In this document: positions 1 to 9,300 of the stretch, piece by piece | Layout: the number at the start of each line of letters is the position of its first letter | Numbering within the stretch: position 1 is the stretch's first letter | DNA from: a virus | Strand: one strand, 5' to 3' | Length of the DNA stretch: 25,976 bases | Virus record (IMG/VR): IMGVR_UViG_3300025626_000117 | Span: 1 to 25,976 of that record | Notes under the pieces: model-generated | Seen by the model: only the letters and a program-made list of their open reading frames with translations | What the model was told of the DNA's origin: nothing | Database searches by the model: none | Program-made: the position numbers and the translations under genes

Positions 1-796
1 TTACTTCGAGTTTTGTAGAGCCACCTGTTTGTAGCTTTAGCGACCCCGTACCGTTATCGTTGATTAAGCTATCTGAAGCATCATGATAAATCTCAAGATC
101 CTGACTTGTACCAAGTCTTAACTTTACGTTGTCAGGAAAATCGAGATTTGCAGTGGTATCGAGAGTAACATTGCGATTGCCTATTTCAACTTCGATAGCT
201 GTGCCAGAGGGAGGTGCAGTACTAAATGTAAGAGTAGTTCCGCTTACAGTGTAGTTTGATTTTGACTGATATACGCCGTCGATAAATACACGAGTATTAT
301 TTTCATCACCTGGATCGAGTGTAAGAGTAAAAGCAGTAGTAGAGTTGTTTCCAGAAAAAGCATCTACAGTCACGTTTCCATCACTAATCTTTTTCTTGAA
401 AGCAAAGATTTGAAGATAATCATCTACAGCGGCCGCTGACGCAAGAGTTATTAAAGCACCATTTGTAGCAGTATAATCTGTCTCGGGATCGAGAAGAATA
501 CCATTAAGAAATACTTGTATAGCACCTACTTCATAAGATAAAAAATCACTGTTATCATCATTTCCAGAAAAAGCAGTTTGCGAAGCAGTAGCAGTATAAA
601 GATACTCTACAAATATAGCATCGGCAGGAGTAAGACCTGAGCCTAACTCAACAATGCTTTCGGTACCTCCCACATTTTTCTTGATGTACATCTTGCCATC
701 ATAGGTATTGATAGCAACTTCACCAAGTTCAAGTTGTGAGGTAGTAGGTGTAGCGCCCGCAGTTGCGGAACGCCTTAATTTAATAGTCTGCGCCAT
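1..796 (-). CDS. Tail fibre / appendage structural protein, 3' end cut by window edge
   Basis: The frame starts at an ATG at 796, 5 nt after a GGAGGAG ribosome binding site, and stays open for 265 codons to the left edge, so the C-terminus is missing. The N-terminus MAQTIKLRRSATAG is a close relative of the start of the 542-aa protein just upstream, so the two are paralogous at that end. Residues about 66-130 and 143-205 look like two copies of one small beta domain (FSGND...VFLNG...DYT, then FSGNN...VFIDG...NYT). Residues 224-265 carry a repeat of the type LRLGTSQDLEIYHDASDS, which is common in fibre proteins of marine phages. It presumably forms part of a trimeric fibre or tail-tip appendage. 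Role in host binding is inferred from family and position; the specific receptor is unknown. Confidence 0.85.
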   Translation of the reverse strand, partial: MAQTIKLRRSATAGATPTTSQLELGEVAINTYDGKMYIKKNVGGTESIVELGSGLTPADAIFVEYLYTATASQTAFSGNDDNSDFLSYEVGAIQVFLNGILLDPETDYTATNGALITLASAAAVDDYLQIFAFKKKISDGNVTVDAFSGNNSTTAFTLTLDPGDENNTRVFIDGVYQSKSNYTVSGTTLTFSTAPPSGTAIEVEIGNRNVTLDTTANLDFPDNVKLRLGTSQDLEIYHDASDSLINDNGTGSLKLQTGGSTKLEV

Positions 797-813
797 ATGG
801 CTCCTCCGTTACG

Positions 814-827
814 GGCGTATATACGCC
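814..827. other. Perfect 14-bp palindrome between fibre genes
   Basis: GGCGTATATACGCC is a perfect inverted repeat in the 42-bp gap between two fibre genes, just upstream of the ribosome binding site of the downstream one. In the minus-strand transcript it follows an A-rich stretch rather than preceding a T-tract, so it is not a terminator in the direction of these genes. On the plus strand it is followed by AAAGAG and seven T's, but no plus-strand gene needs it. It may be a weak RNA hairpin separating two cistrons, a protein site, or chance. Confidence 0.4.
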
Positions 828-838
828 AAAGAGTTTTT

Positions 839-2467
839 TTAGAATGTGCCGCCGTCCAGCGTGTTTGCCCAAGAGGCTACACCAGAAGTGTTCATGCTTA
901 ATATATAATCAGAGGCAGTCGCATTTCCGGAAGGCTTGACAAGTCGTGTGTACCCAGCATTTGAAGCAGCGCCTATAAGAAGATCGCCTACTGCTGTTGC
1001 TGTAATACCTTTAATACGTACTGTATCTGAAGCAACTTCAAGAGTAATATTGTCGTCGTTTAAGTCAATTCGATTGCCTGACTTAGAAAGAGCATCTCCA
1101 GCAACGATTTGACCCGCACCCGAGAATTGAGAAACAGTAAGAGCAGTCGTACCAAGAGTAGGAGCACCATTATGTGTAAATACGTAGCCGTTTTCTGCTC
1201 CTATAGTACCTTGCTCTACAAAGGTGAATACACCTCCAGTCATTTCAGCGGAAGCATTTGCGTCTTCTGCTCGAGTAAGTACCCAAGCGGTAGAACCGTC
1301 ACCTACAGTAGTAACTACATAAATACCGTTCTCTGCGGCCGTAGACTGGTCTTTTACAAGTACTCTATCCGCAGAAGATACTGTAATACCATCTAATTGT
1401 AAAGCAGCATTTGAACCAGAGTTTGTGAGAGTTCCTCCCGCATTATTATAGGTTGCTGAAAGATTTGCAGTGGTTGCTACTGTTACGGAAGCTTTTACGT
1501 CGAGCGCTTGTTTGATTGCATCTACGTATTCTTTAGATACCAGAGATGTTGCTCCGAACCCCGCGCGATCCTTATATCCTGAAGGTACTGTTACTGTACC
1601 TGAACCGTTTGGAGAGAGGATTAAATTACCATTACTATTAGTAGTAGAGATTGTATTCGTATCTACGCGTACATTATCTACATCTAATTGTTCTAAGCCT
1701 GCTATTGAAGCTGTTGTGGCCCCTAAAGTAAGAGTAGAGCTACCTAAAGTAATAGTTGCAGCATTAATAGTTACAGTATTATTTGTAACTGCAGTGCTTA
1801 ATCCGGTTCCGGCTGAAAAGGTTAAAGTATCTGAAATAAGAGATACGGTGTCCGTACCGCTATCGCCAGCAATATCAAGTTCAGTAGAAATTGTAGTAAA
1901 AGCAACTGCGCCGCTACCGTCTGTAATAAGGGCTTGGCCAGTACTTCCATCAGAGGTGGGGAGTGTATAAGCCCCGGAAAACTCTACTTGCTGAGAAAAT
2001 TTAACTCTCTCTGCTGAGTTAGTTGTGTCGAGAGTAATATAGTTATTAGAGCCTTCACTAATCGTTAAAGCAGTACCAGAATTATCAATTAACTTAAATT
2101 CAGTAGCTTGACCACTTAGATCAACAGTACCTGTAGTAAGTACTAGATTACTTGCAGGGTTTAAGGTAAGGTCCCCTGAAGAAGTGTCAATATGACTAGT
2201 GGTGTTATTAATTTGAATAAGACCAGTAAGTAACTTATTTACTTTACTGTTTGAGTCTACTACAATCGCACTACTAGCAGTAAGAATACCTGCTGTATGG
2301 TCGAGCATGTCGACATAGACTTTACCCCCGATAGCTACTACAGCATTATCTGCTGGAGCACCAATAAATAACTTATCACTATTATCGGAATATGCTAACT
2401 CACCCGCAGTAAGAGTACTGGGTGCGGCAGTAGTTGTACTGCGTTTGATTTTGATTGTTTGAGCCAT
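839..2467 (-). CDS. Tail fibre-like structural protein, 542 aa
   Basis: Begins with ATG at 2467 after a GGAG ribosome binding site. The N-terminus (MAQTIKIKRSTTTAAPSTL, then LTAGELAYS...KLFIG) is a short motif seen in many phage fibre proteins and is repeated in the next gene downstream. The middle is Thr/Ser/Gly-rich beta-repeat sequence (residues about 95-300). A region near residues 300-450 resembles a known fibre module, with SKEYVDAIKQALDVKASV followed by LDGITVSSADRVLVKDQST, AENGIYVV and TRAEDA. The C-terminus ends in NTLDGGTF, matching the NTLDGGTF-like end (DTLDAGAF) of the preceding 141-aa protein. No transmembrane segment or enzyme motif is visible. Most likely a virion appendage or receptor-binding accessory protein; the exact location on the tail is not shown by sequence. 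Confidence 0.85.
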   Translation of the reverse strand: MAQTIKIKRSTTTAAPSTLTAGELAYSDNSDKLFIGAPADNAVVAIGGKVYVDMLDHTAGILTASSAIVVDSNSKVNKLLTGLIQINNTTSHIDTSSGDLTLNPASNLVLTTGTVDLSGQATEFKLIDNSGTALTISEGSNNYITLDTTNSAERVKFSQQVEFSGAYTLPTSDGSTGQALITDGSGAVAFTTISTELDIAGDSGTDTVSLISDTLTFSAGTGLSTAVTNNTVTINAATITLGSSTLTLGATTASIAGLEQLDVDNVRVDTNTISTTNSNGNLILSPNGSGTVTVPSGYKDRAGFGATSLVSKEYVDAIKQALDVKASVTVATTANLSATYNNAGGTLTNSGSNAALQLDGITVSSADRVLVKDQSTAAENGIYVVTTVGDGSTAWVLTRAEDANASAEMTGGVFTFVEQGTIGAENGYVFTHNGAPTLGTTALTVSQFSGAGQIVAGDALSKSGNRIDLNDDNITLEVASDTVRIKGITATAVGDLLIGAASNAGYTRLVKPSGNATASDYILSMNTSGVASWANTLDGGTF

Positions 2468-2486
2468 TTAAAGTCTCCGGTTAGCC

Positions 2487-2912
2487 TTAAAAGGCTCCTG
2501 CGTCAAGCGTGTCAGAATCATCAGTAGCCGCACCTACAATTATAGGGACCCACTCGAATACATTTGTGCTTGTCTCGCGATATACTTTTAACTGATTATC
2601 ATCAGTATCGTACCACGTATCTCCTTCTGAAATTGTGGATACTCCTCCTAATATACTTCCAGTAGGAGGTTCATCAGAACGAAAATTTTGATCTGCAAGT
2701 TGCTTTAAAGCATCTGTAACATTAGTTGCAGTGATAGTATTGTAAGGTGCAAAAACAACATTATCTGCATCCATAAAATTAATAGGAATAGCAAAGTTAT
2801 TCACAGTAATGGTAGTATTATCTGGAGTTAAATTAACAGATATAGCATTAGTATTAGATATAGCTATATCTGTTACTTCTTCTGTAATCGTTACTTCAGT
2901 TACATTACTCAT
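2487..2912 (-). CDS. Small virion appendage protein, 141 aa
   Basis: ATG at 2912 follows the stop of the preceding 112-aa gene by only 3 nt and is preceded by GAGATAGAAA, a modest ribosome binding site. Residues 1-50 are a Thr/Val/Ile-rich beta segment. Residues about 60-75 (NTITATNVTDALKQLADQ) resemble the short helical linker found in many fibre proteins. Residues about 80-125 contain PPTGSILGG...GDTWYDTDDNQLKVYRE, a small module common at the ends of phage fibre proteins. The last eight residues, DTLDAGAF, echo the end of the 542-aa fibre protein (NTLDGGTF), suggesting a shared docking or trimerisation end. It sits in the promoter-led fibre operon. Function is inferred from composition and neighbours only. 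Confidence 0.75.
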   Translation of the reverse strand: MSNVTEVTITEEVTDIAISNTNAISVNLTPDNTTITVNNFAIPINFMDADNVVFAPYNTITATNVTDALKQLADQNFRSDEPPTGSILGGVSTISEGDTWYDTDDNQLKVYRETSTNVFEWVPIIVGAATDDSDTLDAGAF

Positions 2913-2915
2913 TTT

Positions 2916-3254
2916 CTATCTCGTGACTTCTTGGTTTAAAGTAACCTTTCCTTCGAGAAGTCTTTTTACAATAGCATCGCTTCCAGTATGAACTTCGAGA
3001 TCATAAAAGTACATACCTGCTTCCATCGCAGAGGAAGTAGTTGCTGGAAGCTCTACTTTTAGAGTACCTCCAGAAGCATTTACAATAGTACAAGTAAACG
3101 TACCCGCCACTGTAGAAGATGTCTTAGTAGGGCGCATTTGAGCCCTAGCAGAGTAGCCAGTAAGGTCTTTGGCGGAACCTGACTCCTTAATAGCTAAATC
3201 AATAGCGAAAGTCGATCCCTGGTCAATCACTAAGTCATAGTTTGCTGCACTCAT
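2916..3254 (-). CDS. BppU N-terminal-like small virion protein, 112 aa
   Basis: First gene of the fibre operon. The ATG at 3254 has a good GGAGAG ribosome binding site 7 nt upstream and lies about 14 nt after the predicted transcription start. The sequence pattern YDLVIDQGSTFAIDLAIK...DLTGYSARAQMR...SGGTLKVELPA...AGMYFYDLEVHT...RLLEGKVTLNQEVTR resembles the immunoglobulin-like BppU N-terminal type domain found in phage baseplate and tail accessory proteins (known family resemblance; the assignment is by eye). The length of about 110 residues fits a single beta-sandwich domain. It probably anchors fibre proteins to the tail tip. No catalytic residues are evident. Confidence 0.75.
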   Translation of the reverse strand: MSAANYDLVIDQGSTFAIDLAIKESGSAKDLTGYSARAQMRPTKTSSTVAGTFTCTIVNASGGTLKVELPATTSSAMEAGMYFYDLEVHTGSDAIVKRLLEGKVTLNQEVTR

Positions 3255-3274
3255 TAAATTCTCTCCATTGTGAA

Positions 3275-3303
3275 ATTATAGCAAATAGGACATACGTAGT
3301 CAA
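3275..3303 (-). promoter_or_regulatory. Sigma70-type promoter for the fibre operon
   Basis: On the minus strand the -35 box TTGACT (3303-3298) and the -10 box TATAAT (3280-3275) are separated by exactly 17 nt. An A-tract element AAAAAATAGTTC lies directly upstream (3316-3304). The predicted transcript starts near 3268, leaving a leader of about 14 nt that contains the GGAGAG ribosome binding site of the 112-aa gene. The promoter sits in the only sizeable gap (74 bp) between the J-like gene and the fibre genes. The same upstream sequence occurs at the other promoter at 18874-18902. Confidence 0.85.
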
Positions 3304-3328
3304 GAACTATTTTTTAGAAGGTCTATTC

Positions 3329-6300
3329 TTATAGTAGTCCTATCTTGACTCGTATTGTGCCGCCGCTATCTCGTATAACAATTTTACCTGATGCATCAAA
3401 GTATATTCCTTGAGAAGTAGAACTAGTTCCATTATTTGATACTGCTATATGGTTTGCATTAATTACATTCGCATTTATCATACTTGCGTTAATTGTGTTT
3501 GCATTAAGAACGTCTGTAATTAAAGTACCTGTTTTCTCTATGTCTATAAAGCCGTTACCATCTACACTGATTAAGCTTGCAGCAGCAACTTTTACGCCTC
3601 CCTTAACACTAGCGCTGGCTGTGGGCAGACTGTACGTAGAGCCTTGAGTATCGGCAGAGAGTACTCCATTACTAATACTTAATCTAGCTCCTACTTTTAT
3701 TCCGCCTAAAACTGATGCTGTTGCCGTAGGTACAGTTGAAATATAATTATTACCGTTTGTTAGCTGATTATTATTAGTAATATAGTTAGCATTAGTAGCG
3801 CCTGTATAGCCTAAGTTAGCAAGAGTTAATGTACGAGTTCCCATTGATGTTATTACACCATCAGTAACATAAATATTATCTATTATAGTAGAACCCGATG
3901 TGTTAATATCAGTATCGGTGCCAATGATAGTATTTCCTGAGCTAGTTACATAACCGGCAGAAGCATGATTCCCCCAACCATATGCAGTATTCCAGTTCGT
4001 TGAGTTGCCACTAGTTGCAGAAAGTACTCCAGTTATAGTCACACCCGTAGATGAGGTTTCAAATTTACGCACACCATTATGATATATACTAACTGCTCCA
4101 TTTCGAGCAGCGTAAAGGGCCCATTCATTATCGGTGTCATTATAAATACCGGCGGCGTCTGCACCGTTTGACATAAAGACCCAGTCGTCACGAATTGCAT
4201 ATCCTGCCCAAGTTACTCCTCGATCATCATCAACTTTTATGGTACCGTAATTCCCTGTAGCCGTATCAATGTAGCCAAGAGGAGTGCTAGCTGACTGATA
4301 CCCTGCACTTGCGTGATTCCCCCAACCATATGCAGTATTCCAGTTACTCGAAGTGCCTCCACTCGCTGTTACTACACCCGAGGTCCATATTCCTGTCCCA
4401 AGAGCAGTATATGTTGTTCCGTTTGACATTAAAAGAAGTTGATGGCCTAATCCTGCTTTTGCTTGAGGATTTGAACCGCTGTAAGAATAATCGGGGTTAT
4501 AAGACCACGCTAACCCATAAAGATTACCTGCAGCCCCACTTTCATCAAGTCCATTAGAAGGAAGATTATATGCAGTACCCATACTCCATACATGTTGATA
4601 TCTTGTTGGGCTGTATACTCCATAAACACCCATACCATAATCACTTGCGATTAAGGCCTTTTGGGTGTTCATTGTTAATTGGCCGGTAAATGTATCTGCA
4701 GTATCTGAACGTAAGAAAGAGGCAGCATGAAGGCTATCTACCGTATCAGCATCATGGACTTGTATTGCTCCGTATGTGCCTGAAATATCTCCGCCGAATG
4801 CGGTAGTAGTTCGCAAAACTGTACTATCTACAGCCACAGAATCAGCTGCTACTGAAATACCGCTTCCTGCACCTATATTTAAAGTAAGAGATGCTGATCC
4901 AGAATTAACTGTACCGCCCCCAGTTAGGCCAGCACCTGCTCCGATTGCTATTCCTGTAATGTCACCAACATTAGTAGTATACCCAAAACTCTGTATTTTA
5001 TCCTGAATAGCTGCTGCAGTCATTAATACAGAGTTAGAATCTGAGAAACCTTCAGAACTTGTCTGAAGAGTAGCGTTCGCAAAATGAGAAGTAGTTAATC
5101 CAGATACAGTTACAGCATCGCTTACAATCGCAATACCAGTACCTGCATTTACATAAAGGCTACCCCCAGACTTTCCTAAGCCGTTGCCCGCTGTAATCGC
5201 TGCTTGAGCTCTTGCAGTGGTAAAATATAAGTTGCTTGTGCCTTCTGATAGATTATCAGTAGTCAAACCTACAAGAGAACTCGGAGTACCTGTTACATCG
5301 CCAACAAAAGTTCCAAAGAAAGTACCTGCTTGAACTCTTTCACTCCCAAAAGTCCAGCCCGCAGCATAGTTTCCTGATTCACCTACGTTAGTCTCTTTCC
5401 AGATAAAGTTTTTATTACTAGAACTTCCTCTCTCTACTTCTATACCTGCGTCTTCAGAAGGAGTACCTGTAGCATTACTATTTAAGAGAATCTTATTATC
5501 TGCAATATTGACAGTTTCACTATTAATAGTAGTTGTAGTTCCTGTTACGCTAAGATTTCCTTGCACAGTAACGTTGGTACTAAAAGTCTTGGCTCCTCCG
5601 ATTGTTTGAGTACCAGTTGTACGAACCACAGTACTATCTACAGCTACAGAATCTGTTCCTATACTAATACCGCTTCCTGCTGTGATTGAGAAGTTTCCGG
5701 AAGAGTCTTTAGCAATACCTGCTCCTCCCGTAAATAAATTTCTAATCTCAGTAGTAGAAGGACCAGTGTAAGTAAATACTCCAGTAGAGGAAGCATAGCT
5801 AAAAGAGCCTAATCCTCCTAGATCTGAGTGACTTATCAAACCTCTAATATCGGCCTCAGAGGGGCCAGTATAAGTATATTGGCCTGTAGAAGTAGTATAG
5901 CTAAAAGATCCTAAACCCCCATTGTCGGCAGCTGACATAGCGGCTCTTACTCGAGGTGTTGTATGATAGAGATTAGTTCCTTCTGTTAGATTTGTAGTTG
6001 TTTTTGTCCCAAAACGAGTATCAAACCGTCCATCAGTATAGTAAAGATTTGTACCCTCTGTAAGATGCGTTGTGGTTCTTCCCGAGAAATCTGTATTAAA
6101 ACGTGCAGTTGTATAATAAAGATTTGAAGAGCCTTCAGACAGAGCATCTGTGTCAGGATGAACAGCATTTACACGGGCATCTGCACGAGTATTGGTAAAG
6201 TATAAACGTGTTCCTTCTCCAATATTTGATGTTGTCGCATCGACACTAATAGTAGCTTCTGAACTGCTTACAGATACATTTAGTCCTGTAGTGAAGTTCA

Positions 6301-9300
6301 GAGAAGTAACATTAGTACCTTCTTCATTACCGTTCTCTTTTATACTAGGTATTCCGGAAGGGGCCTGTACAGTACTAGTAGGGTCAATATTTACTCCTGA
6401 AAGAGTAAGGTCGGTTCCGTCCCACAAAATATGCTTTGAAGCGCTACCAAATACGAACTTTCCGTTATCCAAATCAATGTGAGCGCCCTTCTCATTTCCG
6501 GAAGGAGCAGAGTTTGCGTCCGGTATTGAGTTAGCTCCATAATTTTTCATTGTTCCAGCAGTAATATTTCCAAGATTTGCTGATAGAGCAGAGAGGCTGT
6601 TTGTAGAAATGTCTGTAGCAGCAACACTTGTTGCATTTATAAGAGTAGCGACAATCGAGTTTGCCGCAACAGAGTCTGCTGTTACTGCACCCGCTGCAAT
6701 CTTATCTGCTGTGATAGCATCTGCTTCAATGGCTTCTGCTTTAATTTCACCTGCTGCAATATGGTTTGCGTTAATTACATCAGCGCCTACGTGAATTGCT
6801 TGAATAGAATTAGTAGTAATCTCGTTTGCAGTAATCTGGTTAGCTGCGATCTTGTCGGCTGTGATAGCATTTGCGAATATCTTATCAGTAGTAATACTTC
6901 CAGTGACTACTAAGTCCCCATCAATTACTTCTGCTTGCTGTTGCCAAGCGCCGCCATCATAAGTCCAAGCACCTTGTCCAGTATGATTAGCTTCTGTTCC
7001 TTCGAAGAATATGGCTTGATCCCCTACGACAGCAGCCCCTGGACGGTTTGTCCAGTTTGTGTCCCATGCTGTTTGTGCGGCTGCAGATGTGGTAGGTAAT
7101 GTAGTAACAGAAACTTGCCATCTACCTGCGCCTCGCTTACCTTTGGTACTGAGAAAGAACTCTATTGCGTATGAACCTGAGTTCCCTTTTTGAACCTGAG
7201 CTAAAATAGCATCTTCACCAAAGTCAGGGTCTAAAGACTGCTTCATAGCAAACTTGCTAGCATACGTTCTTGTAGAACTCTTTGTGATATAGAGCTGAGT
7301 ATCACTTATTACTTCTGCTACTTCAAAGTAGTCTGAAGTTGTTGCTTGGGTTCCTACTGTACTGTTATCAGTAATTTTTATTAAACCACCCTCAGTAAAC
7401 TGAGTTGTAAAAGCAGTGCCTGACCCCGTTACTAGAGTGCCCCCGGCAGTTACAGATACAGTGCCCGAAGTTGAAGATAGACCATTATTAGTAGCTCCAA
7501 CCTCTTTAAAATAATTAATATTTGTTTCTTGATTGGAAATATCTTGAGCAACACTATCAGTGTGTACCTGAACCGTTTTCCAAGGATTAGCAGGGGCAGT
7601 ACTATGATCATAATACAAGTATGCAGTAGTGTTATTTGCCATACTGCTGAAGTTAATTTCTTTCTGAGCAGTAGTAGGAGAAGATATGCCTAATACATAT
7701 GTAGAGGGTGCAATATAACTATAATCCGTGTCTTCGAATATAACCTTACCACTAACATAGTTAAAGTCTAAACTAGTAGTTAAAGTGCCTCCTCTAGGAA
7801 TTTTAGTTACTCGACTTAAATTAGGTGGAGGAGAAACAAGATTTCTGTTTGCAATATTCCACTTTGATTTTGCTCCAGTGTCTGAAACGGTACGGATCTT
7901 TACCGTGTACTTACCCGCTGTTACATTCGGCACCTTAACATTAGTTATTCCGCCTGGAGTTACAATCTCAGAAAAACCACCTTCAATACGTCCATCAGTA
8001 AAGTTATGATGAATTTCGAAACGACTAGTAAATCTATAGTCTCTTTTTGTGGAGTTTCCTGCCGTATCAATAAAGTCTTCTTGAGGATTAGACCACGATA
8101 TAACTGCCTCGACAGAAGTTTCCGCCGAGTCAATAGCTGCGGACGCCGAAGGTACCAACTCCATAGAAATATTCTCAGGATAAGGAATTATTGCGGTGCT
8201 ATTTGATTGAGTAGAGTAATCGGGTACTTCTACCTTACGGAAGGAATCAACCCCGCCGTATTTATCTACAGATACCTGAGTGGCGGCTATATTATATTTT
8301 TCTGTCGATCCTTCTTCTGCTATTGCTGCTACTCTGAATATTTTTACTTCCGCGGTAGAGTACTCCTCTGCCGGTCCAATAGCCCATATAACGTCGGAGT
8401 CAGGATAAGAAGTAAAAGCTGAATTAGGTATAACTCCAGGAGAGGTACCTATATCAATAGTACTTCCTCCAGAACTATTATTTATCTTTCTTTTTTCTAC
8501 TCGAGTATTCTCACTAAACTGAGTAATTACCGCATTACCACTATCATCAACTAAATTTGAGGCAGCTGCAGCAGTTGAAATTAAGCCACCCCCTGCATCG
8601 GAAGTAATTAACTCACCTCGACTATAGTCCACTCCATTTATTGTGACATCTGCATCTTGTGCTAAATAAGTTCCCGCATCAGGATAGATAAGGTATAAAA
8701 TATGAGACTGGTTTTGAACATACCCTGTAAGAGTTATCTCTCTATCAAGATAAATAGTTCCGGGAGATATTTCTTGTACATCATGAACTCGTCCGCTAGA
8801 TATGATGTTATCCGCATAGTGGTCTTGTATATTGAAAAAGTCCCCTGGACGTAAAAAAGAAGCATTTATACCTGTTATAAAAGAAACTAGTTCTGTTTCT
8901 TTTGTATCTGTAAGAAGATGCCACATTCCGACCCGTCGGGCTTGGCCTTCAGAGGTACAACCAAAAGCAACTACATCTTTTGAGACTATTCTTTTCTGGT
9001 CAATTATATTAGCAGTGTCTTCTACAGTAAGTATTGTTTGCTTATATTCTTCTGCAGGATTGCTCCAAGATACATTTATTTGGTTTATACGAGCACGCTG
9101 ACCTGTGTATGTATAATTAAACATACCGTCCTCTACATTACCATTAGTAAATGTATATACAGCTTCTTTTAAAGTGTCTTGAATAGGAGTAATATGTCCA
9201 TCAATCCAATACATCATGCCTCTAAAAGCTGATGCGAGGTCCTTCAGTACTTTGTACGCCTCTTCCTGTTTGCGAAAGTATACGTTACAGGTAAATCGAG

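Noticed and set aside
3304-3328. Possible terminator directly after the J-like gene
   Set aside because: Only a 4-bp TAGA/TCTA pairing before an A-tract; the A-tract is better explained as the promoter upstream element.
5986-6168. Minus-strand 60-codon frame inside the J-like gene
   Set aside because: It is a shifted reading of the LTEGTNLYYT repeats, so it is open only because the repeats are.
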